Counted from the stretch's first letter, positions 12,901 to 60,962 are shown. The stretch is 64,000 bases of DNA from Sphaerolaimus hirsutus (GCA_964036195.1 OZ038456.1:4650001-4714000); one strand, 5' to 3'. Notes: a model not told the origin generated them from the sequence alone. Numbers and translations are program-made.

Positions 12901-14256
12901 AATAATTTATTCAAGTTTTGTCAGGTTGGTGTTGTGATGCTGTCAATTTGCAATTTTGGTGTTGATATTGCCAGCATGTCCATTCGGTGATTTCATTTCA
13001 TGCCCATTACTGCGACTATTTTATTCACCTTTGGACTCCTGTTGTTTTCTGCTATTTCATTCATGACTGATCTGGAGTTTGACAGCCATTCCCTCATGTT
13101 CATAGAACATTGGTTAAATAAAGCTTTGACTTTGTAATATAGTTCTAAAGCTTCAACTTCATTTGTGACACTCATGATGAAGTTATCGATGTAAATGTTG
13201 CTTATTATTATCGCCAACTGGTTTCGTTCCCCTTCATTTTCTTCATATTCATTCATGTTGTTTATTGTCACATTTAAATGGTATATTATGACTGCTCCCA
13301 AAATTGCTGGGCTGCAGACAAGTCCAAACAGTACACGTTTAAAACAAAGTAATTTTAAGTTATTTTCAGTTACTGGTTTTGAGGCAAGCAGGCCAGTCAA
13401 TATAGTATTGTTTGTTGTTGTCGTTGAATTTTATGCTATTTATTATCATCTCCTCTGCAATGTTGTCATCAATTGCATAGGGGTCATCAGTGATTCCCAC
13501 TGCTTCTAGACTGTGAAATTGTCGTAGTGTTTCCTTTCCTATGTCCACTATGGCTACTTTTTGATGATTTTTTGTTGGTTCAGTCAAGCTTGAACTACAA
13601 GTGAAGTAACAGGCATGATCCATAGTTGCAGAATGTACAGCTACCACAATCAAAGCCAAACAGGCAAACCTGCATGCAGGTTTTCCCTCTGCAAATTTGT
13701 CTATTACCGTGCTAATGTCACTTTATTTTTTTCTGTATCCGTGGAAATTTTGCTTTCCGTTTTCCGGCATTTCATTTTTCCGTTTTCCGGCCGACAATTT
13801 TTTTACCTTTCCGTTTTCAGTTTTCCGCTGAGTGAAAATTTTTTACCTTTCCGTTTTCCGGCAGAAATTTTTTTTTTACCTTTCCGGTTTCCGTAAAGTG
13901 AAAAAATTTTACCTTTCCGTTTTCTGTAAAAAAATTTTTTGACACCCTAGTTTGTGCCCTCCAGGGTTCCCCGAGTTGGGCTGGATAGCGTAAAAATGGG
14001 CGTGTCTATCACAAGTTCGAAAGTTGTACCACAGTTCACACGCCTCAATTCAATCACCCCCCCCCCAGGCGCCAACTCCCCTCGAACTCCCCGCGCTTCT
14101 ACATCCCGCTACTCGAGCGCCTCATCTGCGGTCGCTGGCTCCGCCTTTCGCGCAAAGTACCCCAAATCGCCCCGGTTCCCCACGGTGGTTCAGCCGGCGG
14201 CTAAGTTGAAAGTGTCGCCGAGAAGGCGGGATGGACAGAATGATAGCGTTGTTTAG
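787..14256 (+). CDS. Unrecognised basic, disordered protein; 14-exon gene, 5' end missing
   Basis: Exons seen: 787-940, 1390-1508, 3197-3354, 3930-4011, 4162-4236, 4579-4710, 5712-5988, 7466-7601, 7780-8108, 8438-8628, 9025-9078, 9409-9540, 11861-11969 and 14069-14256. Joined they give 2136 nt, a multiple of three, with one reading frame open to a TAG stop. Every exon has AG before it and GT after it and all phases agree, which is the main support. The protein is rich in Ser, Pro, Arg, Lys and Ala, with no membrane segment or known globular fold that I can see. It has a RVRF motif (3275-3286), many SP/TP sites and a very basic C-terminus, suggesting a nuclear or chromatin/cytoskeleton-associated regulator; that is inference. 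I do not recognise the family. No start codon is identified, so the N-terminus probably lies before this window. Most introns are filled by foldback repeats. Confidence 0.72.
1390..1508 (+). CDS. Disordered-protein gene, exon 2
   Basis: Acceptor GCGCAG ends at 1389. Entering in phase 1 gives ESAAARRSRSSAGRFFASVV and then QKATNAAKGKHRGQTAQTLL. Donor GTTGGT at 1509, phase 0. Arg/Ser/Ala-rich; no recognised domain. Confidence 0.6.
1860..3165. mobile_element. hAT-like MITE, family D, interrupted by a nested element
   Basis: Starts CAGGGGTATC and ends GACCCCTG, with flanks GACACCCA (1852-1859) and GACCCCCA (3166-3173). The family-A element 2226-3049 is inserted inside; without it the copy is 482 bp, close to the intact copy at 15821. 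Confidence 0.8.
2226..3049. mobile_element. hAT-like MITE, family A, GGGACC arrays
   Basis: Ends TAGGGTTCAAACGGG and CCCGTTTGAACCCTA with perfect 8-bp duplication GTAGTAGC (2218-2225 and 3050-3057). Both arms consist of (CGGGAC)n arrays separated by TTTTTTGAATTGT-like spacers. The centre (about 2420-2835) is AT-rich unrelated sequence. Confidence 0.88.
3197..3354 (+). CDS. Disordered-protein gene, exon 3, with RVxF motif
   Basis: Fifty-two codons plus two bases after the acceptor CGTTAG. The segment PRKSPRIDAPHRVRFDSVLD contains RVRF, which fits the RVxF docking motif of protein phosphatase 1, followed by an acidic helix-like stretch and the basic DARRKRH. The donor is GTGGGG at 3355, chosen because only its phase (2) keeps exon 4 open; an earlier GTAGAA at 3328 would shift the frame. 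The exon starts 31 bases after a nested MITE complex. Confidence 0.65.
3930..4011 (+). CDS. Disordered-protein gene, exon 4
   Basis: Acceptor CTCTCGCAG, strong donor GTAAGT at 4012. Phase 2 to 0. Encodes TPDTQGDTSGPVTRLHFEYE then SPRPPSA. The other two frames contain early stops, which fixes the frame. Confidence 0.75.
4162..4236 (+). CDS. Disordered-protein gene, exon 5
   Basis: Twenty-five codons beginning DDAAPGTEQSQAASWLQSDL, with acceptor AATACAG and donor GTATGT. A TAGGGTTCAAACG element starts only 11 bases after the exon end. Confidence 0.78.
4248..4498. mobile_element. hAT-like MITE, family A, degraded
   Basis: Begins TAGGGTTCAAACGGG and ends near GGAACCTA. The inside is decayed GGGATC-type array. 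The target duplication is imperfect (5/8). Starts 11 bases after an exon end. Confidence 0.65.
4579..4710 (+). CDS. Disordered-protein gene, exon 6
   Basis: Forty-four codons after the strong acceptor CTCTCTTTGCAG. The sequence includes GDVSVVVNTDSANTSCDENN and is acidic and polar. The donor is GTCGGA, a GTCGG form also used by the Meis gene in this window. Confidence 0.78.
4977..5258. mobile_element. hAT-like MITE, family E (CAGGGACGTACGC termini)
   Basis: Ends CAGGGACGTACGCAGG and CCTGCGTACGTCCCTG. Flanks CACATGAC (4969-4976) and CACATGGC (5259-5266). Inside are G- and C-runs and palindromic GGCGCCAGCGCCA units. Confidence 0.82.
5358..5691. mobile_element. hAT-like MITE, family E, second copy
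   Basis: Flanked by perfect ACTCTATG (5350-5357 and 5692-5699). Left end TAAGGCCGTATCCAGG is diverged; right end is CCTGTATACGTCCCTG. The duplication is followed directly by the pyrimidine tract and acceptor of the exon at 5712. Confidence 0.75.
5712..5988 (+). CDS. Disordered-protein gene, exon 7, with GGCGCC-repeat coding tract
   Basis: Ninety-two codons plus one base after the acceptor CCCTCTTAG. The middle encodes SGAAPTGAAPTGASSASAKK from tandem GGCGCC-type units, then KRSKRRHTAPVHIG. The same GGCGCCAGCGCCA motif occurs in nearby repeats outside genes. Donor GTGGGT at 5989 lies inside the 8-bp target duplication of the next MITE. The acceptor is 21 bases after the MITE ending at 5691, so both splice sites border elements. 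Confidence 0.72.
5994..7395. mobile_element. hAT-like MITE, family A, carrying a nested family-B element
   Basis: Starts TAGGGTTCAAACGGG, ends CCCGTTTGAACCCCT, duplication ATGGTGGG (5986-5993 and 7396-7403). Arms are GGGATCGGGATT arrays. It fills nearly the whole intron between exons ending 5988 and starting 7466. Confidence 0.85.
6102..7141. mobile_element. hAT-like MITE, family B, CCGTA arrays
   Basis: Ends TAGGGTGGCAGA and TCTGCCACCCTA, perfect duplication GTCTCAGG (6094-6101 and 7142-7149). Arms are TTTACCGTACCGTACCG arrays in opposite orientation; the centre (about 6290-6970) is AT-rich. A fragment of the same family lies at about 1805-1850. Confidence 0.9.
7466..7601 (+). CDS. Disordered-protein gene, exon 8
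   Basis: Phase 1 in, phase 2 out. Encodes GSPLCESPDADKSADEVFSN and then a polar Asn/Gln/Arg stretch ending LLENLSLSR. Donor GTTGGT at 7602. Confidence 0.75.
7780..8108 (+). CDS. Disordered-protein gene, exon 9 (longest)
   Basis: One hundred and nine codons after acceptor CCTTACAG. The N-terminal half is basic. The C-terminal half, from SVSDMPSVSVQIVHSSSDVV through a charged region to AVVLEEK, is the most ordered-looking part of the protein. Donor GTGCGT at 8109 leaves phase 1, which is the phase needed by the next exon. Confidence 0.78.
8438..8628 (+). CDS. Disordered-protein gene, exon 10
   Basis: Pro/Ser-rich start (PVKTQPSPVKSDFLAVPESP), then a helix-like EKALQALESCQDPTEQMNAV. Donor GTGAAT at 8629. 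As in exon 5, a TAGGGTTCAAA element begins 11 bases after the exon. Confidence 0.78.
8640..8945. mobile_element. Family-A MITE, right end missing
   Basis: Left end TAGGGTTCAAA and GGGATCGGGATT arrays are clear. No right terminus is visible before the exon at 9025. Confidence 0.6.
9025..9078 (+). CDS. Disordered-protein gene, exon 11 (microexon)
   Basis: Eighteen codons, ASRRGMVKNAIQMFEHTE, between acceptor TTATACAG and donor GTATGT. Basic amphipathic sequence. Phase 0 on both sides, so it could be skipped without a frameshift. Confidence 0.75.
9409..9540 (+). CDS. Disordered-protein gene, exon 12
   Basis: Forty-four codons starting SSARRATLMPPAGVSRLTRP and ending LLMHQLAENPDE. C-tract acceptor, consensus donor GTAAGT. 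Strongly basic, GC-rich third positions. Confidence 0.8.
9843..11182. mobile_element. Family-A MITE variant with ATATCG arrays, middle of the nest
   Basis: Ends TAGGGTTCAAACGATAT and ATATCGTTTGAACCCTA, perfect duplication ATGGTAAT (9835-9842 and 11183-11190). Arms are TATCGAATATCGATATCG arrays. Confidence 0.9.
10399..11006. mobile_element. Family-A MITE with GGGATC arrays, innermost of the nest
   Basis: Ends TAGGGTTCAAACGGGAT and ATCCCGTTTGAACCCTA, perfect duplication CTTGAAAT (10391-10398 and 11007-11014). Nearly all of its length is (CGGGAT)n with short T-rich spacers. Confidence 0.92.
11861..11969 (+). CDS. Disordered-protein gene, exon 13
   Basis: Encodes TVQSTGSPRQRRLSSAKPAT, then PAVLAARRTLKRLSSG. 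Acceptor CCTGCGCAG, donor GTATGT, phase 0 to 1. Basic with SP/SS sites. Confidence 0.8.
12477..13949. mobile_element. hAT-like MITE, family C, TTTTCCG arrays, containing a retroelement relic
   Basis: Ends TAGGGTGTCAAA and TTGACACCCTA, perfect duplication GTTTGTGC (12469-12476 and 13950-13957). Arms are TTTCCGTTTTCCGGC arrays. The centre holds BEL/Pao-like coding remains. Confidence 0.88.
12705..13659 (-). pseudogene. Decayed BEL/Pao-type pol fragment
   Basis: Minus-strand frames show, in order, a segment with LEAVGITDDPYA (about 13500), a reverse-transcriptase-like segment with FKRVLFGLVCSPAILGA and the YIDNF form of the catalytic box (13400-12993), and an aspartic-peptidase A17-associated segment with YDPIGFTAPV (12914-12705). 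These are typical of BEL/Pao elements. Frames overlap out of register at about 13370-13400 and stops separate the parts, and no LTRs are seen, so the copy is dead. Confidence 0.8.
14069..14256 (+). CDS. Disordered-protein gene, terminal exon
   Basis: Sixty-one codons and a TAG stop after a long C-tract acceptor. Begins ANSPRTPRASTSRYSSASSA and ends in the basic KVSPRRRDGQNDSVV. No obvious AATAAA follows within 300 bases; a foldback element starts 27 bases downstream. Confidence 0.8.
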
Positions 14257-14282
14257 GGTGGTGACTTGTGCTACTTATGCAA

Positions 14283-14621
14283 CCGTATATCCTCGAATAA
14301 GACCCCGGGGGAGCTATTATTTCGTCGGAATTTTCGGATGGGAAGTTATTCGAGGGGAGGAGTTATTTTTTTCTTATTTTTTATTTTATTTTATTCATTG
14401 TATGAATGCATTGCATCAACTCGTGTAATCCAGGTATTTAGCAGTTAAACAACAACCAAAACAAGGTATTCATGCTAAAAAAATTTGTTCATCGGCATCT
14501 GAATCATTCAAATACACGTAGTGAATACACATAACAAATACCCAGATGGGGGAGTTATTCAAGGGGTGGTTATTTTTTCCTCACCTGGCCAACAGGGGGA
14601 GTTATTCAAGGATATACGGTA
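14283..14621. repeat. Foldback element, family J (CCGTATTTCC termini)
   Basis: Begins CCGTATATCCTCGAATAAGA and ends with the complement TTATTCAAGGATATACGG. G-rich left arm; long AT-rich centre. Confidence 0.6.
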
Positions 14622-15820
14622 TGTTTTTGGTCGTGTAACTGCAAAAAAAAAAGTTGTGAGCAGCCGCTGCGTTTGTGATTTTTACGACTGCGAAAGTTGT
14701 GGCAATTTTTCAGGTTGACTCGTGATTGTGGATTATTTAAAGGGCTATACGTTAACGATGCTTATTTTGCATTTAATCAAGAAAAAAATATCACAGTAAT
14801 CGGTGCTTAATTGGATTGAAATTGATCCCGATTTGTGGATCTGTGGTGTTTGTATTAGCGCTCAGTAGTTGTAATTTACCCGTGTTTCAGTGGAATTGAT
14901 TGTGCTGAATATTTAGTTTTTTTAGAATTACAAGAAGTACTTGTTTTATTTTGAGGTTCACGTTACAAAGGCTCAAACATTTACAACGCTGAGGGTGCAG
15001 TATTGTTATCAACGACTTGTTATATTGAATATCTTTCTGTGTTTTCCATACTGATTTGTTGTTCGCTGACATTTTGACACATTTGTCGTTGATATCCCTT
15101 GTCACACACATTTCAACCTGACTCTGAATTTTTGTTTTTACTCATTTGTATCTGTATCCACCCATTTCACATTTTATGTACCTTATCTGTTACTTTTTTT
15201 AAATACTGGTTCTGCACGAAAAGCGTCGCACACACAAGTAAACCACCTAAATTTGGGAACTGTTTTGCACATATTTGAGTTTACCAGTTTGCGGAATCTG
15301 TCAACTGCTGTTGATGGAAAACAGAAATTCATTCATTCAGTAAACTCAAACACCCTGTCCCTCTCTGCAAGTAGACTTTCTCTGGAAGTAGTAGCGGTTT
15401 GCAAGTAATTATGTCTGCTTTTCTAGTGCGTTTGCTCTTAAAGTATCCACTTAGCATTGGAATCAAATGGGTGAATTTGGGAAAATGTCTTGGAAAAAAT
15501 GTGGCGAAAATATAAGTAATGAGTTACTTTTGATTTTTTAAATTTCTCAGTGGAAAATGTAAATAAAGATTTTTTTATTTTTGAGTATAAAAAAATAGAT
15601 ATCTGCTATTTTTCAATGCTAACCCTGCAATGCTTCAGATCCAATTTTATCTTCATTTTGAGAGATTTTGAGGGGTTTTTTCTCAAAATCACTTATCTTC
15701 TCAATGCTAACTGAGGTGCACCCCTGCCAGAGAGAGTTCCGTTCAACTCAGATGTGTTCACAACCGATTTAGTTTCCTAGATTTTAACGGTGTACTGGTG
15801 TGTGTTGCCATACAGTGGGG

Positions 15821-16317
15821 CAGGGGTATCTTGAATTTTGACCCTACGAGTGGTTGGATAGATAGCAAATCGCTCCTCCGGAGGGATAGATAGCTGAAAA
15901 ATTTTCTGGGGGGGGTTGTGGTGGTTCGATATATAGGCTTTTTCGGGGCATAGAAGGAAGAAAAGGGAGAAAAATCGCTAAAAGTAGGTGTAAAATAGCT
16001 CAAAATGGGTATACAAGAGCATATAGTACTTAAAATAGCTGAAAATAGGCAGTTAGACGCATGAACCAGTGATTTTGGAGGTGAAAATCTATATATAGGT
16101 ATGAAAAATAGCGATTTTGAGCGAAAATTGGGGTATAGTTTCTGAAAAATCGCTCCAGATAGGTAGATAGCTGAGCGATTTGGGGGGGGGGGTTTAGGGG
16201 GTAGTAGCCCAAAATTTTGCCTCCGGGATAGATAGATAGCTGAGCGGCCTCCGGGATAGATAGATAGCTGGGCGGTTTGGGGGGGGGGGTAACCCCCCCC
16301 CCCATTCGGGACCCCTG
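15821..16317. mobile_element. hAT-like MITE, family D, intact copy
   Basis: Starts CAGGGGTATC, ends GGGACCCCTG, perfect duplication CAGTGGGG (15813-15820 and 16318-16325). At 497 bp it serves as the reference for the family. Confidence 0.88.
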
Positions 16318-16684
16318 CAGTGGGGGAGTTATTTGTTCAAAAGTTGTAAACGCTAAGTGTTACATTTTCTCTTACAAAGTGACCTTTACATAATATTCAT
16401 CACCAATAAACCAGAGAAAAAAGTGAAAAATTGTATCTGCGATGTAAATATGTCTGCTTGTCCGAATGGTTTATTTCCAGTTTTCCAAGCCGAGCATGAT
16501 TATGCAAATTCTTTATTTCTACATGTAAATGCTTCGGTGAATTCAGGCGTATTTACAGCACCATTTTCATGCAGTCTTGGGCTGATGAGAAAGTTGGGCT
16601 GACAATTGGCCACGCTCAACGAATGTGGTTGTGAAGGAACAAATTATCAGGTGAATCGCCGCTTTGGGCACACGTCACTTAAAT

Positions 16685-16929
16685 GCCGTATTTCCTCGAA
16701 ATACCTCCCGGGGGTTTATTGTTTCATAGTGAGAATTTTGAGAGAAAAACGTGAAAAATGCAACAATAACCACCATTTTTAAGTTTTTACAGCGTTATCT
16801 AAGGATGTAGATGGTATAAACGATGTTCTAACGTAACACAGTAAGTGTTTTGAACGTCTGTTATGCATTTCCCGGACCACAAATCCATAGTGCTCATTTT
16901 GAGGGGGGGTATTTCGAGGAAATACGGTA
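16685..16929. repeat. Foldback element, family J
   Basis: GCCGTATTTCCTCGAAATAC at the left and GTATTTCGAGGAAATACGG at the right, with CCCGGGGG and GAGGGGGGG flanks inside. Confidence 0.65.
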
Positions 16930-16983
16930 GTAAAATAAATGTCTGAGGTATTTATTGTCTTTTGTGATATCTGTCCGGCTAGA

Positions 16984-17063
16984 ACCCCATGCACAAGTAG
17001 CAATATCCGGTGCCCGCGTAGACCCCGTGCCCTGGTACGGCCGCCGTACTTGAGCACTGGGTC
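16984..17063 (-). other. Isolated GC-rich, exon-like island
   Basis: On the minus strand an acceptor-like GAAGACCCAG is followed by an open frame beginning CSSTAAVPGHGVYAGTGYCY and stopping with TAG after LCMGF. It stands out in AT-rich surroundings but has no recognisable domain and no neighbour exon, so it is only a candidate terminal exon. Confidence 0.2.
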
Positions 17064-17933
17064 TTCGTGAGGGGGTTTGAGGAGGGGGGTTACCCCCCAA
17101 AAAAATGCACCGGTTATTTACATCTAGCGATTTTTCTCCTTTTGTCCCTTTAAAGCTTGAAAAATCCTATACCCATACTGAACCCCTGCGAACCCCCTCC
17201 AAAAACAGCAAGTATACACATGATTAGTGATGGAACGGCGCCATTTGAGGTCGCCAAAGTACGCCGGAGTCTGTATCAAAATCCAAACAAAAATGAGACA
17301 AAATCCAAACACTTTTGTGCCCAAAACTGCAGCATAATCCAAACAGAAATGAGGCAAAATCCAAACACTCGTCCAAGCACTTTCCCTCAAAAACATGAAC
17401 ACCACTTCTGTTCTGATTTTTTTGTTTCCTTAATTTGTTTTCTTTGGTATGTTACTTATTCCTGTAACTTGTAATTTTACTGGTTTTGGTACCCGCTGCA
17501 TAATCGAAACACATCTTGTCACTTCTTGTGCATTCATGTACTGTATTTCTTCTAATAGAATGCCATACCTTCAATTGAATGGCACCTCTTATGTAACTTC
17601 AGGTTTTTCGGGTTCAGGTTTTTTTACACTCACAAAAAAAATAGGATGCCAGGTGGAAGTTGTAAAGGAAGAGAATGAAAACTCAAAGATAAAATTAACG
17701 AGGAATATTCAAAGTGTTCAAAATGATGATTTAGGAGAGCTATCGGTTTTCGAATTGATGGTTTCTTAGAGATGTAGTTCAAGTTTCATTTCAAAATAAG
17801 ACTGAAATATAAACTAATCAGGTAGCGACAAGCAATGACTTGGAATGTAAAATTGTTTAAAAATGTTGTTTACAGACATTCCTGGCTTCAGTCTCACACA
17901 CTTTTCACATTTCACTGCGCAGAACTTCCCGCC

Positions 17934-18202
17934 AGAGTTGTTAAAAGTACTGAGGTTTTTGCAAAGTAAACGTAGAGTATTTTTGTTACTCACGGCTGAG
18001 TACCGAAAACGTAAAGTAAAATACTTTTTTCTGAGGAAACGTAACACTCGAGTATTTTTCTCACAGAAAACGTAAAAATCAGGAAATTTTTCAATGCGTG
18101 TGAGTGCGTACCGGTATTTTGTTCTGGAGGAAACGTAAACGTATTTACGCAGTACTCAAGTATCCGTATTTATCGAGTAAACGTGAATACGTTTTACAAC
18201 TG
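17934..18202. repeat. Foldback element, family M (AACGTAAA motif)
   Basis: Begins AGTTGTTAAAAGTACT and ends ACGTTTTACAACT. The inside repeats GAAAACGTAA and CTCACAG units. It stops just before the SMIM12 acceptor at 18219. Confidence 0.6.
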
Positions 18203-18219
18203 TGCCCCCCATAAACAGA

Positions 18220-18486
18220 ATGTGGCCCATGCTGTGGCGGGCTGCCGTGTACGCGGGCCCGCGCATCATGCTCCCCTTCGCCATGGTCGTCGGCGCCGTC
18301 GGCGTGTTGGCAGAGAGCCAATTGCGGCGAGAAAAACAGATACCCTACTTGGACCGGTCCATAGCCGAGCAGAGGGCCGATAGACAATTGGGGGAGGGGG
18401 GTGCGGGGGGGCAGGGATCTTTTGATGAGATGAGGGATAGTGTTGTGCCTAAGAGTAGTTTGGATAGGAATCCCACTGGGAGGTAG
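18220..18486 (+). CDS. SMIM12: SMIM12-like small integral membrane protein
   Basis: An 88-residue protein beginning MWPMLWRAAVYAGPRIMLPF. One transmembrane helix spans about residues 12-35 (MLPFAMVVGAVGVLAE). It is followed by the charged signature SIAEQRADRQL and a C-terminal VVPKSSLDRN. From memory this matches vertebrate SMIM12, a conserved single-pass membrane protein of about 92 residues that starts MWP, has AFVVGAVG in its helix, then SERREDRKL and an N-R-N tail. Its function is poorly known. The start is fixed by MWP and by an acceptor-like ATAAACAG immediately before it, implying an upstream 5' UTR exon. The insert GEGGAGGQG comes from a G-rich stretch. A TAGGGTTCAAACG element begins 13 bases after the stop and probably lies in the 3' UTR. 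Confidence 0.87.
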   Translation: MWPMLWRAAVYAGPRIMLPFAMVVGAVGVLAESQLRREKQIPYLDRSIAEQRADRQLGEGGAGGQGSFDEMRDSVVPKSSLDRNPTGR

Positions 18487-18499
18487 CGGGGCTTGTAAT

Positions 18500-18670
18500 T
18501 AGGGTTCAAACGGGACCAGAAATTTTCTAATGTCGGGACCGGGGCCAGAAATTTTTGAATGTCGGGATCTGGACCGGAACAGGTCGGAACCGGGACTGGC
18601 TTTTTTTCAAATGTCGGGACCAGTCCCAACTTTTCACCGAACCATGTACCGGGGTCCCGTTTGAATCCTA
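18500..18670. mobile_element. Family-A MITE, short GGGACC form
   Basis: Ends TAGGGTTCAAACGGGAC and GTCCCGTTTGAATCCTA, perfect duplication CTTGTAAT (18492-18499 and 18671-18678). It lies just after the SMIM12 stop. Confidence 0.9.
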
Positions 18671-19055
18671 CTTGTAATGCGTTGTTGTTTTTCTAGCTGA
18701 TTAATCCATTTTCTGGTCGCTGTTTCTCCTTTTGGAAAGCTTTCCGTAAGCTTTCCGTGTCACATTTTATATCGTTTTCATGTATCGATGCCAGTGTGTT
18801 TTAGTTGGTGCCATGTTGACCTAACTGTGAAAATTTGAATCTTTCTTTAAACGGTGCCCACCGTAATTTGTGGGCAAAGTTTTGTCAACCATTTTTGTAC
18901 TATGCCATTAAATAGTTTGACAAAAAAATGTGCTGGAACCGAATTGTCACATACTACTCTCCTTCAGCTCAGAAAATCACATTTGAATAGGTTTTTTTTG
19001 GAAAATAAGCTTTTAGAAAGATGCCAATGAAAATCACGTTTATTTCGGTTCATCT

Positions 19056-19243
19056 GGGGCCAGTTCCGCAAAATGAGAAGTGAGAAGTGAAATGGCAAAG
19101 GCGAAGTGAATTGGCACAAGTGAAAAAGAAAAAGTAATTTCCCTTCGCTTTCGCCAATTTTCATCTCAATTCACTTGCCATTTCACTTGGCCTTTGCGCT
19201 TTTACTTTTGCCATTTCACTTCTCAGTTTGCGGAACTGGCCCC
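19056..19243. repeat. Foldback element, family H (GGGGCCAGTTCCGCAAA)
   Basis: Near-perfect hairpin: GGGGCCAGTTCCGCAAA at the left, TTTGCGGAACTGGCCCC at the right. Arms are GAAGTGAAATGGC-type repeats. Confidence 0.75.
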
Positions 19244-19452
19244 TCAGGAATGATTTGGTGTGGAAATGTCATGGCATCACTCGTATTTGTATACCTAATT
19301 GAATTGAAGCGTATTCAAATTGTCGCTGAAAAACATACTGGTATTTATATCGCATATGTTTGTTGACCAGTTCTTAGTGCCAATTAATTGATATTTTTTC
19401 TGTTCTTCTCATACATCGATTAACACGGCCAATGGTTATTTAAATATTTATA

Positions 19453-19466
19453 TTTATTTTTTTATT
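19453..19466 (-). terminator. Candidate Meis polyadenylation signals
   Basis: Two AATAAA hexamers on the minus strand (TTTATT at 19453-19458 and 19461-19466) end the AT-rich region after the Meis stop. Using them would give a 3' UTR of about 1.5 kb. Such hexamers are common in AT-rich DNA. Confidence 0.25.
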
Positions 19467-20810
19467 GTGAGTGGAAATATAGGAACCTCTAGCAATCGTC
19501 AATATACCCTGTAGATACAGCGAAATGACATGAAGGCTCTACAATAGACCTACATACGTCGAAATGTTGATCATATCTAAATACAATTTCAAAGGAATAT
19601 CATAGTGCATCAGACAATCAAATAAATGTTTTATATTATATTTGCAATTATTTAGTTAATGCAAGTTACATTTTGACACCACAAAATCACTGCATGCAAA
19701 TTTGCTGATGTGTAGTGCTGTGAATTTCCAAATAAATCTGCGTTTCAGTATTTGTGATGTCAGATGTCGCCTATGAGATATTTTAATTGAAGAAAGCTGA
19801 TCAATAGTTATTCACAATGTGTTTTTTCAAACTTGCAAGCATTGGCAAAAAATTCTCATTGGAAAGAAATTTATGAGCACATCAACAACAATAAGCTTAT
19901 CAAAACTTCAGCTCAATGCGAATATTTACATGTATACACCATACATAATTAATTGCTAGAGTAACATTTTATGGTATAAATACAACCATGTATCTGTGCA
20001 GTGTCATGGATTTGTGCTAAATGAATTTCACAATATAATTATAATAAGGAAAATGAAACAAACAACTGGCAATAATTATAAAATGAAATAATTTGTTAGC
20101 TGCTCTCATACTATGCCAATATTTAAAAAGCCATTAGCTTTCAATTTTGGAACATTTTTTCAGTGACTAGCAGAACTTTTTTGTCGATGCAAAATGCAAA
20201 CAAACTTGTAAATGTGAAGACGTAAACCGTGTAAACAGAAAGTACAGTGTGGACCATAATAGAATAGAATGGTTTCAGTGCAAAATGTCATCCTATGCAA
20301 TGGTAATGAGTGGACGAGTGGCGAGAGATGAAAAATGAATTAGGAATACATAAATAGCTCACATCTGTTCACCGAAAACAGGCAATAGTTTCAAATTCTT
20401 AACACAAAGAACATTTCTACCTATATTTTTCATCAATAATGGATGTAGATAGGTATACGTAACAGTTTTGTCATGGTGACATTGGTGCTTACCTGAAGTC
20501 TCCATTTGGAAGTTCACATGCTAAATAATTACCCACTTTCATTTAATTTCCTCCCATACATAAATCACGAGCAAAATTACCGAGTAACATGAATGCCATC
20601 CATCAATATTCATTATGCACTTTACTCGGCGGACATCACACTTAGTATGGAAACCTACCATAACCGATCTGAATAATGAACCAAAAATTTTACATTTTTT
20701 TCGTCACAATATTTCGCTTCTACTATGGAATGATAAACTACGAAACTCTTCACAAGATTCAATTCATTAAATTACGATAGGATTCTGCGCATACTTGCGG
20801 TCCGCCGAGT

Positions 20811-20962
20811 ACCGTATTTCCTCGATATACCCCCCTCAAAATGGACACTTGAGTTCATAACCCCCCCCCCCGAAATAGCCCCCTCGTTTACCCCCCCCCC
20901 CCCTCAAAAATCTCACTCTGAAAAAATAAACCCCCTGGGGTTATTTCGAGGAAATACGGTAT
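20811..20962. repeat. Foldback element, family J
   Basis: TACCGTATTTCCTCGATATA to GGAAATACGGTA, with C-runs between. TA at both outer ends hints at a TA target. Confidence 0.7.
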
Positions 20963-20995
20963 AAATACATAACCACACTCAACCCCCCCCCCTCA

Positions 20996-60671
<39,676 letters not shown>

Positions 60672-60744
60672 TTTCGTGAGGGGTCTGCGGGGTTTTGATA
60701 AATTTTGGGGTGAGTGAAATTTCAAGCGCGGAATGAGCCCACGC

Positions 60745-60962
60745 ACACATTAGTTGACATCGGAAATTTGTGTCAACTGAATGTCAACTAAATAACACAA
60801 ATTTGTTTTTAAAAGCATCACACTTAACAGGAACGATGAAAGTTAAGTGTCGCGAATCAAAAATCGACTATCGACTATAAATTTGAAATCACATAGGTAA
60901 TCAACCAAAATTTAGTTGAATTCAATTGACACGAGTTTTGATGTCAACTACTGTCAACCAAT
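60745..60962. repeat. Repeat family N
   Basis: CACACATTAGTTGACATCGG to TTTTGATGTCAACTACTGTC. Begins about 60 bases upstream (minus-strand sense) of the acceptor-like site of the tentative Meis exon. Confidence 0.65.

Larger units (their letters stand above)
14257..18219. other. Intergenic region between the disordered-protein gene and SMIM12
   Basis: Holds two family-J elements, one family-D element, the small GC-rich island at 16984 and a family-M element. The rest (for example 14700-15800, 17200-17900) is AT-rich with no coding signal I can support. Confidence 0.6.
18679..20995. other. Convergent intergenic region or Meis 3' UTR
   Basis: Between the SMIM12 and Meis stops. Apart from a foldback at 19056-19243 and a family-J element at about 20811-20962, it is AT-rich and unusually free of repeats (19250-20800), which would fit a long Meis 3' UTR. 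No coding signal. Confidence 0.4.
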
